DNA of 5,360 nt, from positions 1 to 5,360 of the forward strand of contig CAMWPE010000170.1 of NCBI GenBank assembly GCA_947176055.1, written 5' to 3'. The translations under genes and the position numbers were made by a program. The DNA comes from an uncultured Desulfovibrio sp. (GTDB taxonomy: Bacteria; Desulfobacterota; Desulfovibrionia; Desulfovibrionales; Desulfovibrionaceae). Positions within the stretch are counted from its first letter, which is position 1; each line of letters opens with the position of its first letter. The notes below the pieces were generated by a model. The model saw only the letters and a program-made list of their open reading frames with translations. It was not told the DNA's origin and did not search any database. Shown piece by piece: positions 1-5,360 of this stretch.

Positions 1-59
1 CGGGACTCGCCGACGATCTGGAATTGCCTCCCCCCCCAGACGAAATTATTATTGTGTAA
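1..59 (+). CDS. C-terminal end of an upstream protein (partial)
   Basis: The frame beginning at base 3 is open from the window edge to a TAA at 57-59 and reads GLADDLELPPPPDEIIIV. An acidic stretch, a run of four prolines and a short hydrophobic end make a credible protein tail, and the next gene follows on the same strand 71 bases later. The family cannot be recognised from 18 residues. A second VWA or other Ter-associated protein would be a natural neighbour, but that is only a guess from context. Four prolines are encoded across a run of eight C residues (30-37). Confidence 0.5.
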   Translation, partial: GLADDLELPPPPDEIIIV

Positions 60-81
60 TTCTTTTTGGCTGAATAACCTC

Positions 82-90
82 TGATAAAAT
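82..90 (+). promoter_or_regulatory. Possible extended -10 promoter element
   Basis: The bases TGATAAAAT form a TGn extension followed by TAAAAT, one mismatch from the consensus TATAAT. Transcription would begin near 97, giving a leader of about 34 bases before the ATG at 131. No good -35 box sits 16-18 bases upstream, only a T-rich stretch at 63-67, which extended -10 promoters tolerate. The surrounding DNA is AT-rich, so a chance match is quite possible. If real, it would drive the exported-protein gene and perhaps the triad behind it. Confidence 0.3.
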
Positions 91-130
91 CTTACGAAAG
101 AATTATTGAGTTATAAAAATTTTTCGCGCT

Positions 131-796
131 ATGAAAAGGATTTCGCTCCTTAAAAATATTGTAATTTTAAGCTTAGTGTTATTAAGTATATTATATATCA
201 ACGCGATAGGCGCCCAGGAACCGGATGCGGAAGGCGTGACCTCTCAAAAATCCCTTTGGGAGCAGGCTCTCGACCTCGGCAAGCGGGCGACCGACAAAAC
301 TATAGAATTTTCGAAAGATATTAAAGACAGTATTCTCGCTAAATTCATGGACGATAACGACCCGTCCCTGCGGGAGTATAACGAATTATTTAAAGAAGAC
401 GAACAGAGCTGCGAGGGGGACGCTGAGAATTTTGAGCTTGAGGAAAAAATATTTTCGTATATAGCTAAAACAAAAGAATATTCCGTCATAGTCATCGCTC
501 TTCTGGGAAATAACGCTCCGGAAAGGGTGTTAAACATGATGGAAAATCTGCATATCATTGGCGCGGTAGCCTCAATAAGCAAAGCGTTATTTTTTAATCA
601 AATTTCCTGGTTAAATACTATGCTTAAAGATAAAGGCCAAAAATACGTAATGGAAAACCTTGCAAAGGAGTTCGCGAAGCAAAATATATCAATACAATAT
701 CTTATACATGAAATAAATTCGATGTCTGATATTGTTTTAGCAAGAAAATACAAAGACGAATCTATAGATTTATTAAATAAATACTACACCAATTGA
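131..796 (+). CDS. Exported protein of unknown function
   Basis: I do not recognise this 221-residue protein. Residues 1-28 form a classic Sec signal peptide: basic start (MKR, K8), hydrophobic core at about 10-23, and a likely cleavage after A28 in AIGA/QE. There is no lipobox cysteine, so the mature protein should be periplasmic or secreted rather than a lipoprotein. The mature part is rich in charged residues and looks mostly helical. It has one cysteine (C94, in an acidic patch at about 88-106) and two more hydrophobic stretches at about 117-125 and 142-155, possibly buried helices rather than membrane spans. No Shine-Dalgarno site precedes the ATG; the leader is A/T-rich, and no other start fits the signal peptide as well. 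The gene is clearly more AT-rich than those downstream (about 30% GC at 601-660), suggesting a different history. It lies 51 bases ahead of terY with no terminator visible between, so co-transcription is likely. Confidence 0.75.
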   Translation: MKRISLLKNIVILSLVLLSILYINAIGAQEPDAEGVTSQKSLWEQALDLGKRATDKTIEFSKDIKDSILAKFMDDNDPSLREYNELFKEDEQSCEGDAENFELEEKIFSYIAKTKEYSVIVIALLGNNAPERVLNMMENLHIIGAVASISKALFFNQISWLNTMLKDKGQKYVMENLAKEFAKQNISIQYLIHEINSMSDIVLARKYKDESIDLLNKYYTN

Positions 797-826
797 ACCT
801 TTCCTGGCTCTTTTTACGTTATTTTT

Positions 827-834
827 GAGAAGGA
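827..834 (+). promoter_or_regulatory. Ribosome binding site of terY
   Basis: GAGAAGGA is a purine-rich Shine-Dalgarno candidate upstream of the ATG at 848. The spacing of about 13 bases is longer than the usual 5-9, so initiation may be modest. No better start codon lies closer, and starting at 848 puts the VWA first strand (LPVYFLIDVSES) right at the N-terminus, as is usual for TerY proteins. Confidence 0.45.
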
Positions 835-847
835 TACCAATTTAAAT

Positions 848-1837
848 ATGCGCAAATTGCCTGTATATTTCCTCATTGACGTATCGGAATCCATGGCTGG
901 CGATCAAATTCGCGAAGTGGAAAACGGCATTCATTATATTCTAAAAGAGCTTCGCGGAAATCCGTACGCGCTGGAAACTGTCTATATCGGCGTGATAGGT
1001 TTTGCCGGAAAGGCTAAAACTCTCGTTCCACTGACAGAGCTTATCCAGTTCAACGCGCCTGTCCTGCCTCTTGGCAGCGGCACGGATCTGGGCGCGGGCC
1101 TTACGGAATTGATGAAAGAAATGGACGCTTCCGTGCAAAAGACTACTCCGCAAAAAAAGGGGGACTGGAAGCCTATCGTCTTCCTCTTTACCGACGGAGC
1201 GCCCACGCATGATCCCGCGAAGGCTGTCAATCGCTGGAGCGAGCATTATCGCGGTCATTGCGCCCTGACGACAATCATTTTTGGCGACAACGCGGATGTC
1301 GAGCTTTTACGGCTTCTGGGAAACGATGTTTACAGAATGACGGATCTTTCGAGGGAATCCTTCCGCGAATTTTTCAAATGGATTTCATCCTCCGTAGGCA
1401 TGAGCAGCATGGCGGTGGCGAATCATGGCGACGACGATATTCGCGTTTCGGGAATCAATCTGGAAAAGGCGGAGCCGGGAAGCGTCGATGAAAACTTCGC
1501 CACTCTAATTTTCAAATGTCCGAAAAAGAAAAAAACCTATCTCGCGAAATACGGCAAGGCCGACGAAAATTACGCCTATATAGGCTCTTATCCTGTCGAT
1601 GAGGAAAGTTATAAGGCCATGAGCGCCGGAACCGCTTCTTCTGATATAAATGTGAAAAAGCTGGATGTTTCGCCAAAGTGCCCCCATTGCGGCAACGACC
1701 AGGGCTTTATCGAATGCCACGCCTGCCGGGGGCTTTTCTGTTCCACTAACGCGAAAATAGTCGAATGCCCCTGGTGCGGCAAATCCGGCGAAGTCGCCTA
1801 TAACGATAATTTCAATATTGGCAGAAATTTGGGTTAA
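848..1837 (+). CDS. terY: TerY-like VWA domain protein with C-terminal zinc-binding module
   Basis: This 329-residue cytoplasmic protein has a VWA domain at about residues 4-185. The metal-ion-dependent adhesion site (MIDAS) is complete: D11-x-S13-x-S15, T79 in GSGTDLG, and D116 in FLFTDG. The short N-terminus running straight into LPVYFLIDVSESM is typical of TerY. A linker and probable strand-rich segment follow (about 195-265). The C-terminus is cysteine-rich: C278/C281, C290/C293, C298 and C307/C310, with nearby H280 and H291. This arrangement should bind one or two zinc ions and matches the TerY-C type module. VWA proteins of this family are predicted to act as metal-dependent adaptors for the partner kinase and phosphatase encoded next to them, which is exactly the context here. 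The stop codon lies two bases before an ATG that opens the reading frame leading into the phosphatase. Family assignment is firm; the exact biochemical role is known only by prediction. Confidence 0.92.
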   Translation: MRKLPVYFLIDVSESMAGDQIREVENGIHYILKELRGNPYALETVYIGVIGFAGKAKTLVPLTELIQFNAPVLPLGSGTDLGAGLTELMKEMDASVQKTTPQKKGDWKPIVFLFTDGAPTHDPAKAVNRWSEHYRGHCALTTIIFGDNADVELLRLLGNDVYRMTDLSRESFREFFKWISSSVGMSSMAVANHGDDDIRVSGINLEKAEPGSVDENFATLIFKCPKKKKTYLAKYGKADENYAYIGSYPVDEESYKAMSAGTASSDINVKKLDVSPKCPHCGNDQGFIECHACRGLFCSTNAKIVECPWCGKSGEVAYNDNFNIGRNLG

Positions 1838-1839
1838 CG

Positions 1840-1941
1840 ATGACAAAAATGAGAAGGCTCTTGCAGGCGCCCATCGTACGGGACACGAGAACAGCCGCGG
1901 CGAGAAGGGAATTCCGGAAGACGCTAAAGGAAGCGGGCTAG
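1840..1941 (+). other. In-frame 5' extension of the phosphatase gene ending in TAG
   Basis: An ATG at 1840, two bases after the terY stop, opens 33 codons (MTKMRRLLQAPIVRD at the start, then a basic, helix-like stretch) that end at TAG 1939-1941. The frame is the same as the phosphatase frame: beyond the TAG it stays open through RSNELLWREFLKWRDDD directly into the ATG at 1993. If the TAG were a sense codon, the phosphatase would be 478 residues instead of 427, and the gap to terY would shrink from 155 to 2 bases, matching the 13-base gap before the kinase. Possible readings are a nonsense mutation, a sequencing error, a short translated leader peptide, or stop-codon readthrough. The ATG has only a weak upstream purine stretch (TTTGGG). 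I cannot tell which reading is right. Confidence 0.5.
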
Positions 1942-1992
1942 CGATCCAACGAACTTTTATGGCGCGAATTTCTCAAATGGCGGGATGACGAT

Positions 1993-3276
1993 ATGACCGC
2001 GCAAATGAAACATTATATCGGAAGCCTTGATCAATCCAGAAATAAGGTCAAAGCCGAAGTCGACGCCTGGCCAAATCCTTTGAGCAACGGACGAAAAGGA
2101 CAGTTTTACGAATGCTCCTTTACGCTTCCTCCCATTATCAAAGGCGCCATTTTTAAGGTCAGCGAAAATCTGGGATTGGAAATAAAAAGGAATAACTTGA
2201 CTGGCCAGGTAACAATAAGCGGCGATCCCGCTCAAGCTGGCGATTTCAAAATTCGTATGTATTACGCCTGGTCTGAATTAATGAAAAAGCCGGTGGCGGA
2301 TGTTTTAAAAAATCAGCTTCTCCGCGAACTGGATATTACCATTTTCCCCGATCCCAAAGAACTATGGAATGATATTGCGACGCCATCTAATATAGAATAC
2401 TATAAAGAAGACAAAACTTCCTCGATTATCCATGATCATAATTTGACCTTGACCGGGGCGAGCGTCCGGGGCAGATCGCACGCGCACACTGGGTTGCCCA
2501 GGGACGACGATTTTGCCATGGCCATAGCCAATGGCTGGTATATTCTCGCCGCGGCTGACGGCGCGGGGTCCGCCCAATTTTCCCGGGCCGGATCCAAAAT
2601 CGCTTGCGATCGCGTTATCCGGGTATGCGACAATTATCTCAACGGCGATAACGATCTAACCCGCGTTCTGGCGCGTGTCGCGCCTGAAACTCCCAAAACA
2701 GATTGGCTTCCGGCCGCGAAGCGCGCTGCCTACGCGCTTTTGCCCCACGCGGTGTTCGAAGCCTGGAAGGAGATTAAGGCGGAAGCGCAAAAGAAGGGCA
2801 GGGAAGCGCGGGAATACGCGACGACTTTTTTGCTGGCTGTTTGTCGCCGATTTGAAGCTGGCTGGTTTATAGTGTCTTTCCAGGTTGGCGACGGAGCTAT
2901 GGGTCTTATATCCGGAGACAAAGCCATTCTACTGGCCGAGCCGGACGAAGGCGATTACGGCGGTCAGACCAGGTTTATCACCATGCAGGAAATTTATAAG
3001 TCCGAGGAATTGATGCGCAGGCTTAATATTGCGCTTGTTCCCGGTCTGGACGCGCTTATCCTCATGACAGACGGGGTTTCCGACGCGAAATTTTCCGCTC
3101 CCGCGAATTTGCGCGACAAAACTTACTGGCTGGAGCTTTGGACGGAATTAGCGCCTCTCGTCAACTCCCCGGATCCAGGGCGGGAACTTGCGGATTGGCT
3201 GGGATTCTGGTCCCAGGGTAATCACGACGATCGAACTATTGTCATATTAAGCGAGAATCAACCTATCGTCATCTAG
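1993..3276 (+). CDS. PP2C-family serine/threonine phosphatase of the TerY-P triad
   Basis: The catalytic domain fills about residues 152-422 and shows the PP2C metal-binding motifs in order: an arginine/histidine-rich opening GRSHAHTGLPRDDDF (D171-D173), AAADGAGSA with D189-G190, YATTFLLAV around T277-T278, VGDGAMG with D300, LMTDGVSD with D360-G361, and HDDRTIVIL with D412-D413. All expected metal-coordinating aspartates appear present, so the enzyme should be active with Mn or Mg, removing phosphate from Ser/Thr of proteins phosphorylated by the neighbouring kinase or from the kinase itself. Residues about 32-93 resemble an Ig-like fold of the He_PIG type: GQFYECSFTLPP, then a GL, then TISGDPAQAGDF. 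No signal peptide is visible. The ATG at 1993 is chosen because it is the first start after the in-frame TAG at 1939; its ribosome site (GCGGGA, spacing about 7) is weak. The original start may be 1840. The stop is TAG, 13 bases before the kinase gene. Confidence 0.9.
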   Translation: MTAQMKHYIGSLDQSRNKVKAEVDAWPNPLSNGRKGQFYECSFTLPPIIKGAIFKVSENLGLEIKRNNLTGQVTISGDPAQAGDFKIRMYYAWSELMKKPVADVLKNQLLRELDITIFPDPKELWNDIATPSNIEYYKEDKTSSIIHDHNLTLTGASVRGRSHAHTGLPRDDDFAMAIANGWYILAAADGAGSAQFSRAGSKIACDRVIRVCDNYLNGDNDLTRVLARVAPETPKTDWLPAAKRAAYALLPHAVFEAWKEIKAEAQKKGREAREYATTFLLAVCRRFEAGWFIVSFQVGDGAMGLISGDKAILLAEPDEGDYGGQTRFITMQEIYKSEELMRRLNIALVPGLDALILMTDGVSDAKFSAPANLRDKTYWLELWTELAPLVNSPDPGRELADWLGFWSQGNHDDRTIVILSENQPIVI

Positions 3277-3289
3277 GACGACGGCGCTC

Positions 3290-4771
3290 ATGAGCAAAAA
3301 GAAAATACAGAAAATAACCGGCGCGGACGGCAAACAATACGAATTTGTAATGGATATAGCCGGATCCGGAGCCATGAAAGACGTCTATTTCGCTCCGGAC
3401 AAATCTTATGTCGCGGCGTTTTTCCGGAAATCGGCCGACTTTAACGCCCGCGACAGGCTGGAAAATATTACCGGGGTTTACAAAGATAAAATATTTAATA
3501 ACGAGTACGGCGAATACTGGAAAAAGCTCTTTTGCTGGCCGGAAACAATGATCGAAATGGACGGGAAGCTGGGCGTAATCTCGCCAGCGTACGAGAAAAA
3601 TTTCTATTTCGCCGACGGACCTTTTAAGGGCAAGGAAAAGGAAGGCAAATGGTTCTCCTCCGCGAAATTGCGCAACCGTTTCCTACCGGCGGATCAAAAA
3701 GGCGACTGGCTCAAATATCTGCAACTGTGCCTGAATATCGCTCGCGCTGTAAGACGCATGCACGCCGCCGGTCTAGCCCATTCCGATCTCTCCTACAAGA
3801 ATGTCCTTGTCGATCCACTGACTGGGCGAGCGTGCATTATTGATATCGACGGCCTCGTAGTCCCCGGAAAATTTCCGCCGGACGTTGTAGGCACTCCCGA
3901 TTTTATCGCGCCGGAAGTAATGAAGACCAGAAATCTCGCTCCGGGCGATCCGGCCCGCAAACTACCCAGCATTCTCACTGACCGTCACGCCCTTGCCACG
4001 CTAATTTATATGTATCTCCTCTATCGTCACCCTTTGCGCGGCGCCCGGGTGCGAGACGCAGATCCCGCGAAGGACGAAGAATTATGCATGGGTTCCGACG
4101 CCTTGTTCATAGAGCATCCGGCGGACAAATCCAATCGTCCCAACCCGGCTCAGCTTGATCCATCGGAGTTGCCGCAAGGAGACGTCGCCAAATTGCCCTA
4201 CAAAATTTGCGGCCCTTATCTTAAGGACCTCTTTGACCGGGCTTTCATCGATGGATTGCGTAACCCCCAGGCAAGACCCACGGCCGCCGATTGGGAATCG
4301 GCGCTTTTCAAGACGCTTGACCTCCTGCAACCTTGTCAAAACAAGGCATGCGAAGCCCGCTGGTATGTGTTCGACAATACGAAAAAACCGCGTTGTCCTT
4401 TCTGCGGAACCGAATACGTCGGCCAGCTTCCGGTGCTAAATCTCTACTACTCGCCAAAAGACGGAACTTATAAGCCAGAGAATTACAGAGTAATGGTTTA
4501 CGACAAGCAATCTCTTTATCCCTGGCATGCCAATAGATTTATAGTGCCCAACGAAAAAATGTCTCAGGCCGAAAAAAAGCCGGTAGGGGATTTTCATTTT
4601 CATAAGGGAAAGTGGATTCTTATCAATCGGAATCTGCCGGATATGACCGATATTACCGAAAATAAACCAGTGCCACCGGGTAAATCCGTCGAGCTTACCG
4701 AAGGCCGCAAGATCCTCCTCTCCCGCGGCAACGGAGGCCGGTTAATAGTAGTGCAACTGGCGAATATATAG
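3290..4771 (+). CDS. Atypical protein kinase with zinc ribbon, TerY-P triad
   Basis: A 493-residue cytoplasmic protein whose first 340 or so residues are a eukaryotic-like kinase domain. Visible motifs are a glycine-rich loop AGSGAMKDVY (25-33), a catalytic loop HSDLSYKNVL with D166 and N171, a metal-binding IIDIDGL (D185 or D187 in place of DFG), GTPDFIAPEV (APE at 207-209) and TDRHALATLIY (D231). The arginine of HRD is serine, and the usual beta-3 lysine position reads VAAFFRK, so the ATP-binding lysine is displaced (K47 or K30) or absent. To my recollection these deviations are shared by TerY-P kinases. A zinc ribbon follows (C349-x4-C354, C369-x2-C372). A final strand-rich region (about 380-493) ends in GGRLIVVQL; I cannot name its fold. 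The likely job is phosphorylating triad or downstream proteins, opposed by the phosphatase. An AGGA (3275-3278) overlapping the phosphatase stop, 11 bases before the ATG, suggests translational coupling. Confidence 0.9.
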   Translation: MSKKKIQKITGADGKQYEFVMDIAGSGAMKDVYFAPDKSYVAAFFRKSADFNARDRLENITGVYKDKIFNNEYGEYWKKLFCWPETMIEMDGKLGVISPAYEKNFYFADGPFKGKEKEGKWFSSAKLRNRFLPADQKGDWLKYLQLCLNIARAVRRMHAAGLAHSDLSYKNVLVDPLTGRACIIDIDGLVVPGKFPPDVVGTPDFIAPEVMKTRNLAPGDPARKLPSILTDRHALATLIYMYLLYRHPLRGARVRDADPAKDEELCMGSDALFIEHPADKSNRPNPAQLDPSELPQGDVAKLPYKICGPYLKDLFDRAFIDGLRNPQARPTAADWESALFKTLDLLQPCQNKACEARWYVFDNTKKPRCPFCGTEYVGQLPVLNLYYSPKDGTYKPENYRVMVYDKQSLYPWHANRFIVPNEKMSQAEKKPVGDFHFHKGKWILINRNLPDMTDITENKPVPPGKSVELTEGRKILLSRGNGGRLIVVQLANI

Positions 4772-4852
4772 AGAAAACCGGGAGCTTAAAACCCCTGAAA
4801 GGATCGCGCGACCGGTATTAAATTTCCCCGCTGCCCGGCAAAAGAAGTCCGT

Positions 4853-4879
4853 AAAAAAAGGGAAGGCTAACCTTCCCTT
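4853..4879 (-). terminator. Intrinsic terminator of the EIIA gene
   Basis: A perfect 9-bp stem, AAGGGAAGG (4858-4866) with CCTTCCCTT (4871-4879), encloses a four-base loop. Read on the - strand the hairpin runs into seven T residues (complement of 4853-4859), the usual Rho-independent layout, 23 bases beyond the EIIA stop. On the + strand the hairpin is followed by GATGAC rather than a T-run, so it should not efficiently end the kinase transcript. No other convincing terminator for the triad is visible at 4772-4852. Confidence 0.85.
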
Positions 4880-4902
4880 GATGACATACCATATTCCGCT
4901 TG

Positions 4903-5331
4903 TTATTCCGCGCTTTTTCCCTTGCCTCGCATTATCTGTCCGGTGACGACTATGCCCGCTTTGCCCGCTTCGCCTGCCATCGTTGCCAGATCCTGAAGAT
5001 CCGCGGTTCCGCGATTTTCAAAAACTTTGAGCAACATGGGAAGGTTGGCGCCAGTAACAACCTCCACGCGATATTTTTTCGGTAAGGAAAGGGCGATATT
5101 ACTGGGAGTTCCTCCGAACATATCTGTCAGGACGAGCGCGCCTTCTCCGTGATTGAGTCTTTCCGCGGCGTCATTAAGCCGTCTGACCGATTCCTCGACG
5201 TCATGAGCCACGTCTACGCTGATGGAAACGCAGTCGGACTGAGGCCCCAAGATCTCTTCGGCTGTTTTTAAAAGCGCGGCTCCGTATTTGCCATGCGACA
5301 CTATGATAATGCCAATGCCGGCGTTATCCAT
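4903..5331 (-). CDS. PTS EIIA protein, mannose family
   Basis: A 142-residue stand-alone EIIA domain of the mannose/fructose/sorbose phosphotransferase family. In this family the N-terminal histidine takes phosphate from HPr and passes it to an EIIB partner or serves a regulatory role. The phospho-acceptor is H13 in IGIIIVSHGKYG; D70 and the conserved loop TDMFGGTPSN (69-78) support the active site, and VVTGANLPMLLKV (about 91-103) is the usual later conserved stretch. Length matches a single-domain family member, with no fused EIIB. The ATG at 5331 is preferred over the in-frame GTG at 5337 because AGGAGG lies 6 bases before the ATG but touches the GTG. The start overlaps the end of a probable upstream gene, so it belongs to a - strand operon. 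It converges on the kinase gene and ends in its own terminator. Which sugar, if any, it serves is not shown; in many Gram-negatives lacking full PTS transporters such proteins are thought to be regulatory. Confidence 0.93.
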   Translation of the reverse strand: MDNAGIGIIIVSHGKYGAALLKTAEEILGPQSDCVSISVDVAHDVEESVRRLNDAAERLNHGEGALVLTDMFGGTPSNIALSLPKKYRVEVVTGANLPMLLKVFENRGTADLQDLATMAGEAGKAGIVVTGQIMRGKGKSAE

Positions 5332-5360
5332 TTCCACCCTCCTCCGGCTCCAACTGGTTG
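5324..5360 (-). CDS. C-terminal end of the gene upstream of EIIA (partial)
   Basis: On the - strand, the frame entering from the window edge reads NQLEPEEGGNG and stops at TAA (5326-5324), inside the first codons of the EIIA gene. An 8-base overlap with the EIIA ATG is typical of translationally coupled operon genes, and the strong ribosome site lies within this tail. Eleven residues are too few to name the protein. In some proteobacteria the EIIA gene follows rapZ, which would be the first candidate to test. The other upstream frames either continue into EIIA itself or stop only at about base 5301, so this frame is the most likely but not proven. Confidence 0.4.
   Translation of the reverse strand, partial: NQLEPEEGGNG
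5338..5345 (-). promoter_or_regulatory. Ribosome binding site deciding the EIIA start
   Basis: On the - strand the bases GGAGGAGG form a strong Shine-Dalgarno sequence. The AGGAGG part ends 6 bases before the ATG at 5331, an ideal distance, while the GTG at 5337 follows it with no spacer. This argues that the protein begins MDNAGIG rather than two residues earlier. Confidence 0.75.

Noticed and set aside
244..582. 112-codon open frame on the - strand inside the exported-protein gene
   Set aside because: Its product is a serine-rich antisense shadow without recognisable motifs, and the + strand frame has a convincing signal peptide.
1505..1846. 113-codon open frame on the - strand under the end of terY
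   Set aside because: It is antisense to the zinc-binding cysteines of TerY, whose pattern confirms the + strand frame; no ribosome site or motif supports it.
1939..1941. TAG as a pyrrolysine codon in the phosphatase
   Set aside because: The phosphatase and kinase genes both end in TAG immediately followed by gene boundaries, so TAG is an ordinary stop here. Nothing else in the window points to recoding, and the position is outside the catalytic domain.
1210..4075. Repeated 13-mer GATCCCGCGAAGG in terY and in the kinase gene
   Set aside because: Both copies encode the same DPAK residues with shared codon preference and have no matching flanks, so coincidence explains them.
4801..4813. GGATCGCGCGACC near-palindrome after the kinase stop, considered as a terminator or operator
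   Set aside because: The stem is short and nearly loop-free with no T-run after it, and only TCGCGCGA is truly palindromic, which is common by chance at this base composition.
1..5360. CRISPR array, tRNA, rRNA, insertion sequence or attachment site
   Set aside because: No spaced direct repeats, cloverleaf-like segment, transposase motif or terminal inverted repeats were seen on either strand.

Overview
The window holds a bacterial three-gene signalling operon of the TerY-P type. It encodes a von Willebrand factor A (VWA) protein (TerY, 848-1837), a PP2C-type protein phosphatase (1993-3276) and an atypical protein kinase with a zinc ribbon (3290-4771), all on the + strand. Comparative genomics places this VWA/phosphatase/kinase triad around tellurium-resistance (ter) stress-response gene clusters. 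No terA/B/C/D/E/Z gene is visible here, so the link to ter functions rests on family membership alone.

Layout. Positions 1-59 carry the last codons of an upstream + strand gene. A 71-base AT-rich gap with a possible extended -10 promoter follows. Then comes an unrecognised gene (131-796) for a 221-residue protein with a clear N-terminal signal peptide; its base composition is markedly more AT-rich than that of the genes after it. The triad starts 51 bases downstream. The phosphatase reading frame extends upstream, without any frame change, to an ATG two bases after the terY stop, but a single in-frame TAG (1939-1941) interrupts it. This is the oddest feature in the window. After the kinase there is an 86-base gap, then an intrinsic terminator serving the opposite strand. 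A convergent gene for a mannose-family PTS EIIA protein follows (4903-5331, - strand), and its start overlaps the end of one more partial - strand gene.

How the genes may work together. In the predicted scheme the kinase and phosphatase set the phosphorylation state of shared targets. TerY, with an intact MIDAS metal site and a cysteine-rich C-terminal module, would be the metal-dependent adaptor or substrate. The exported protein just upstream could be an extracytoplasmic partner, but only proximity supports this. The PTS gene looks like ordinary chromosomal background, so the 4772-4857 gap may be the edge of the accessory block.

Organism. Stand-alone EIIA-Man proteins, a strong GGAGG ribosome site and moderate GC fit several bacterial groups. 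A Gram-negative such as a Desulfobacterota (deltaproteobacterial) lineage is a reasonable guess, but the sequence does not settle it.
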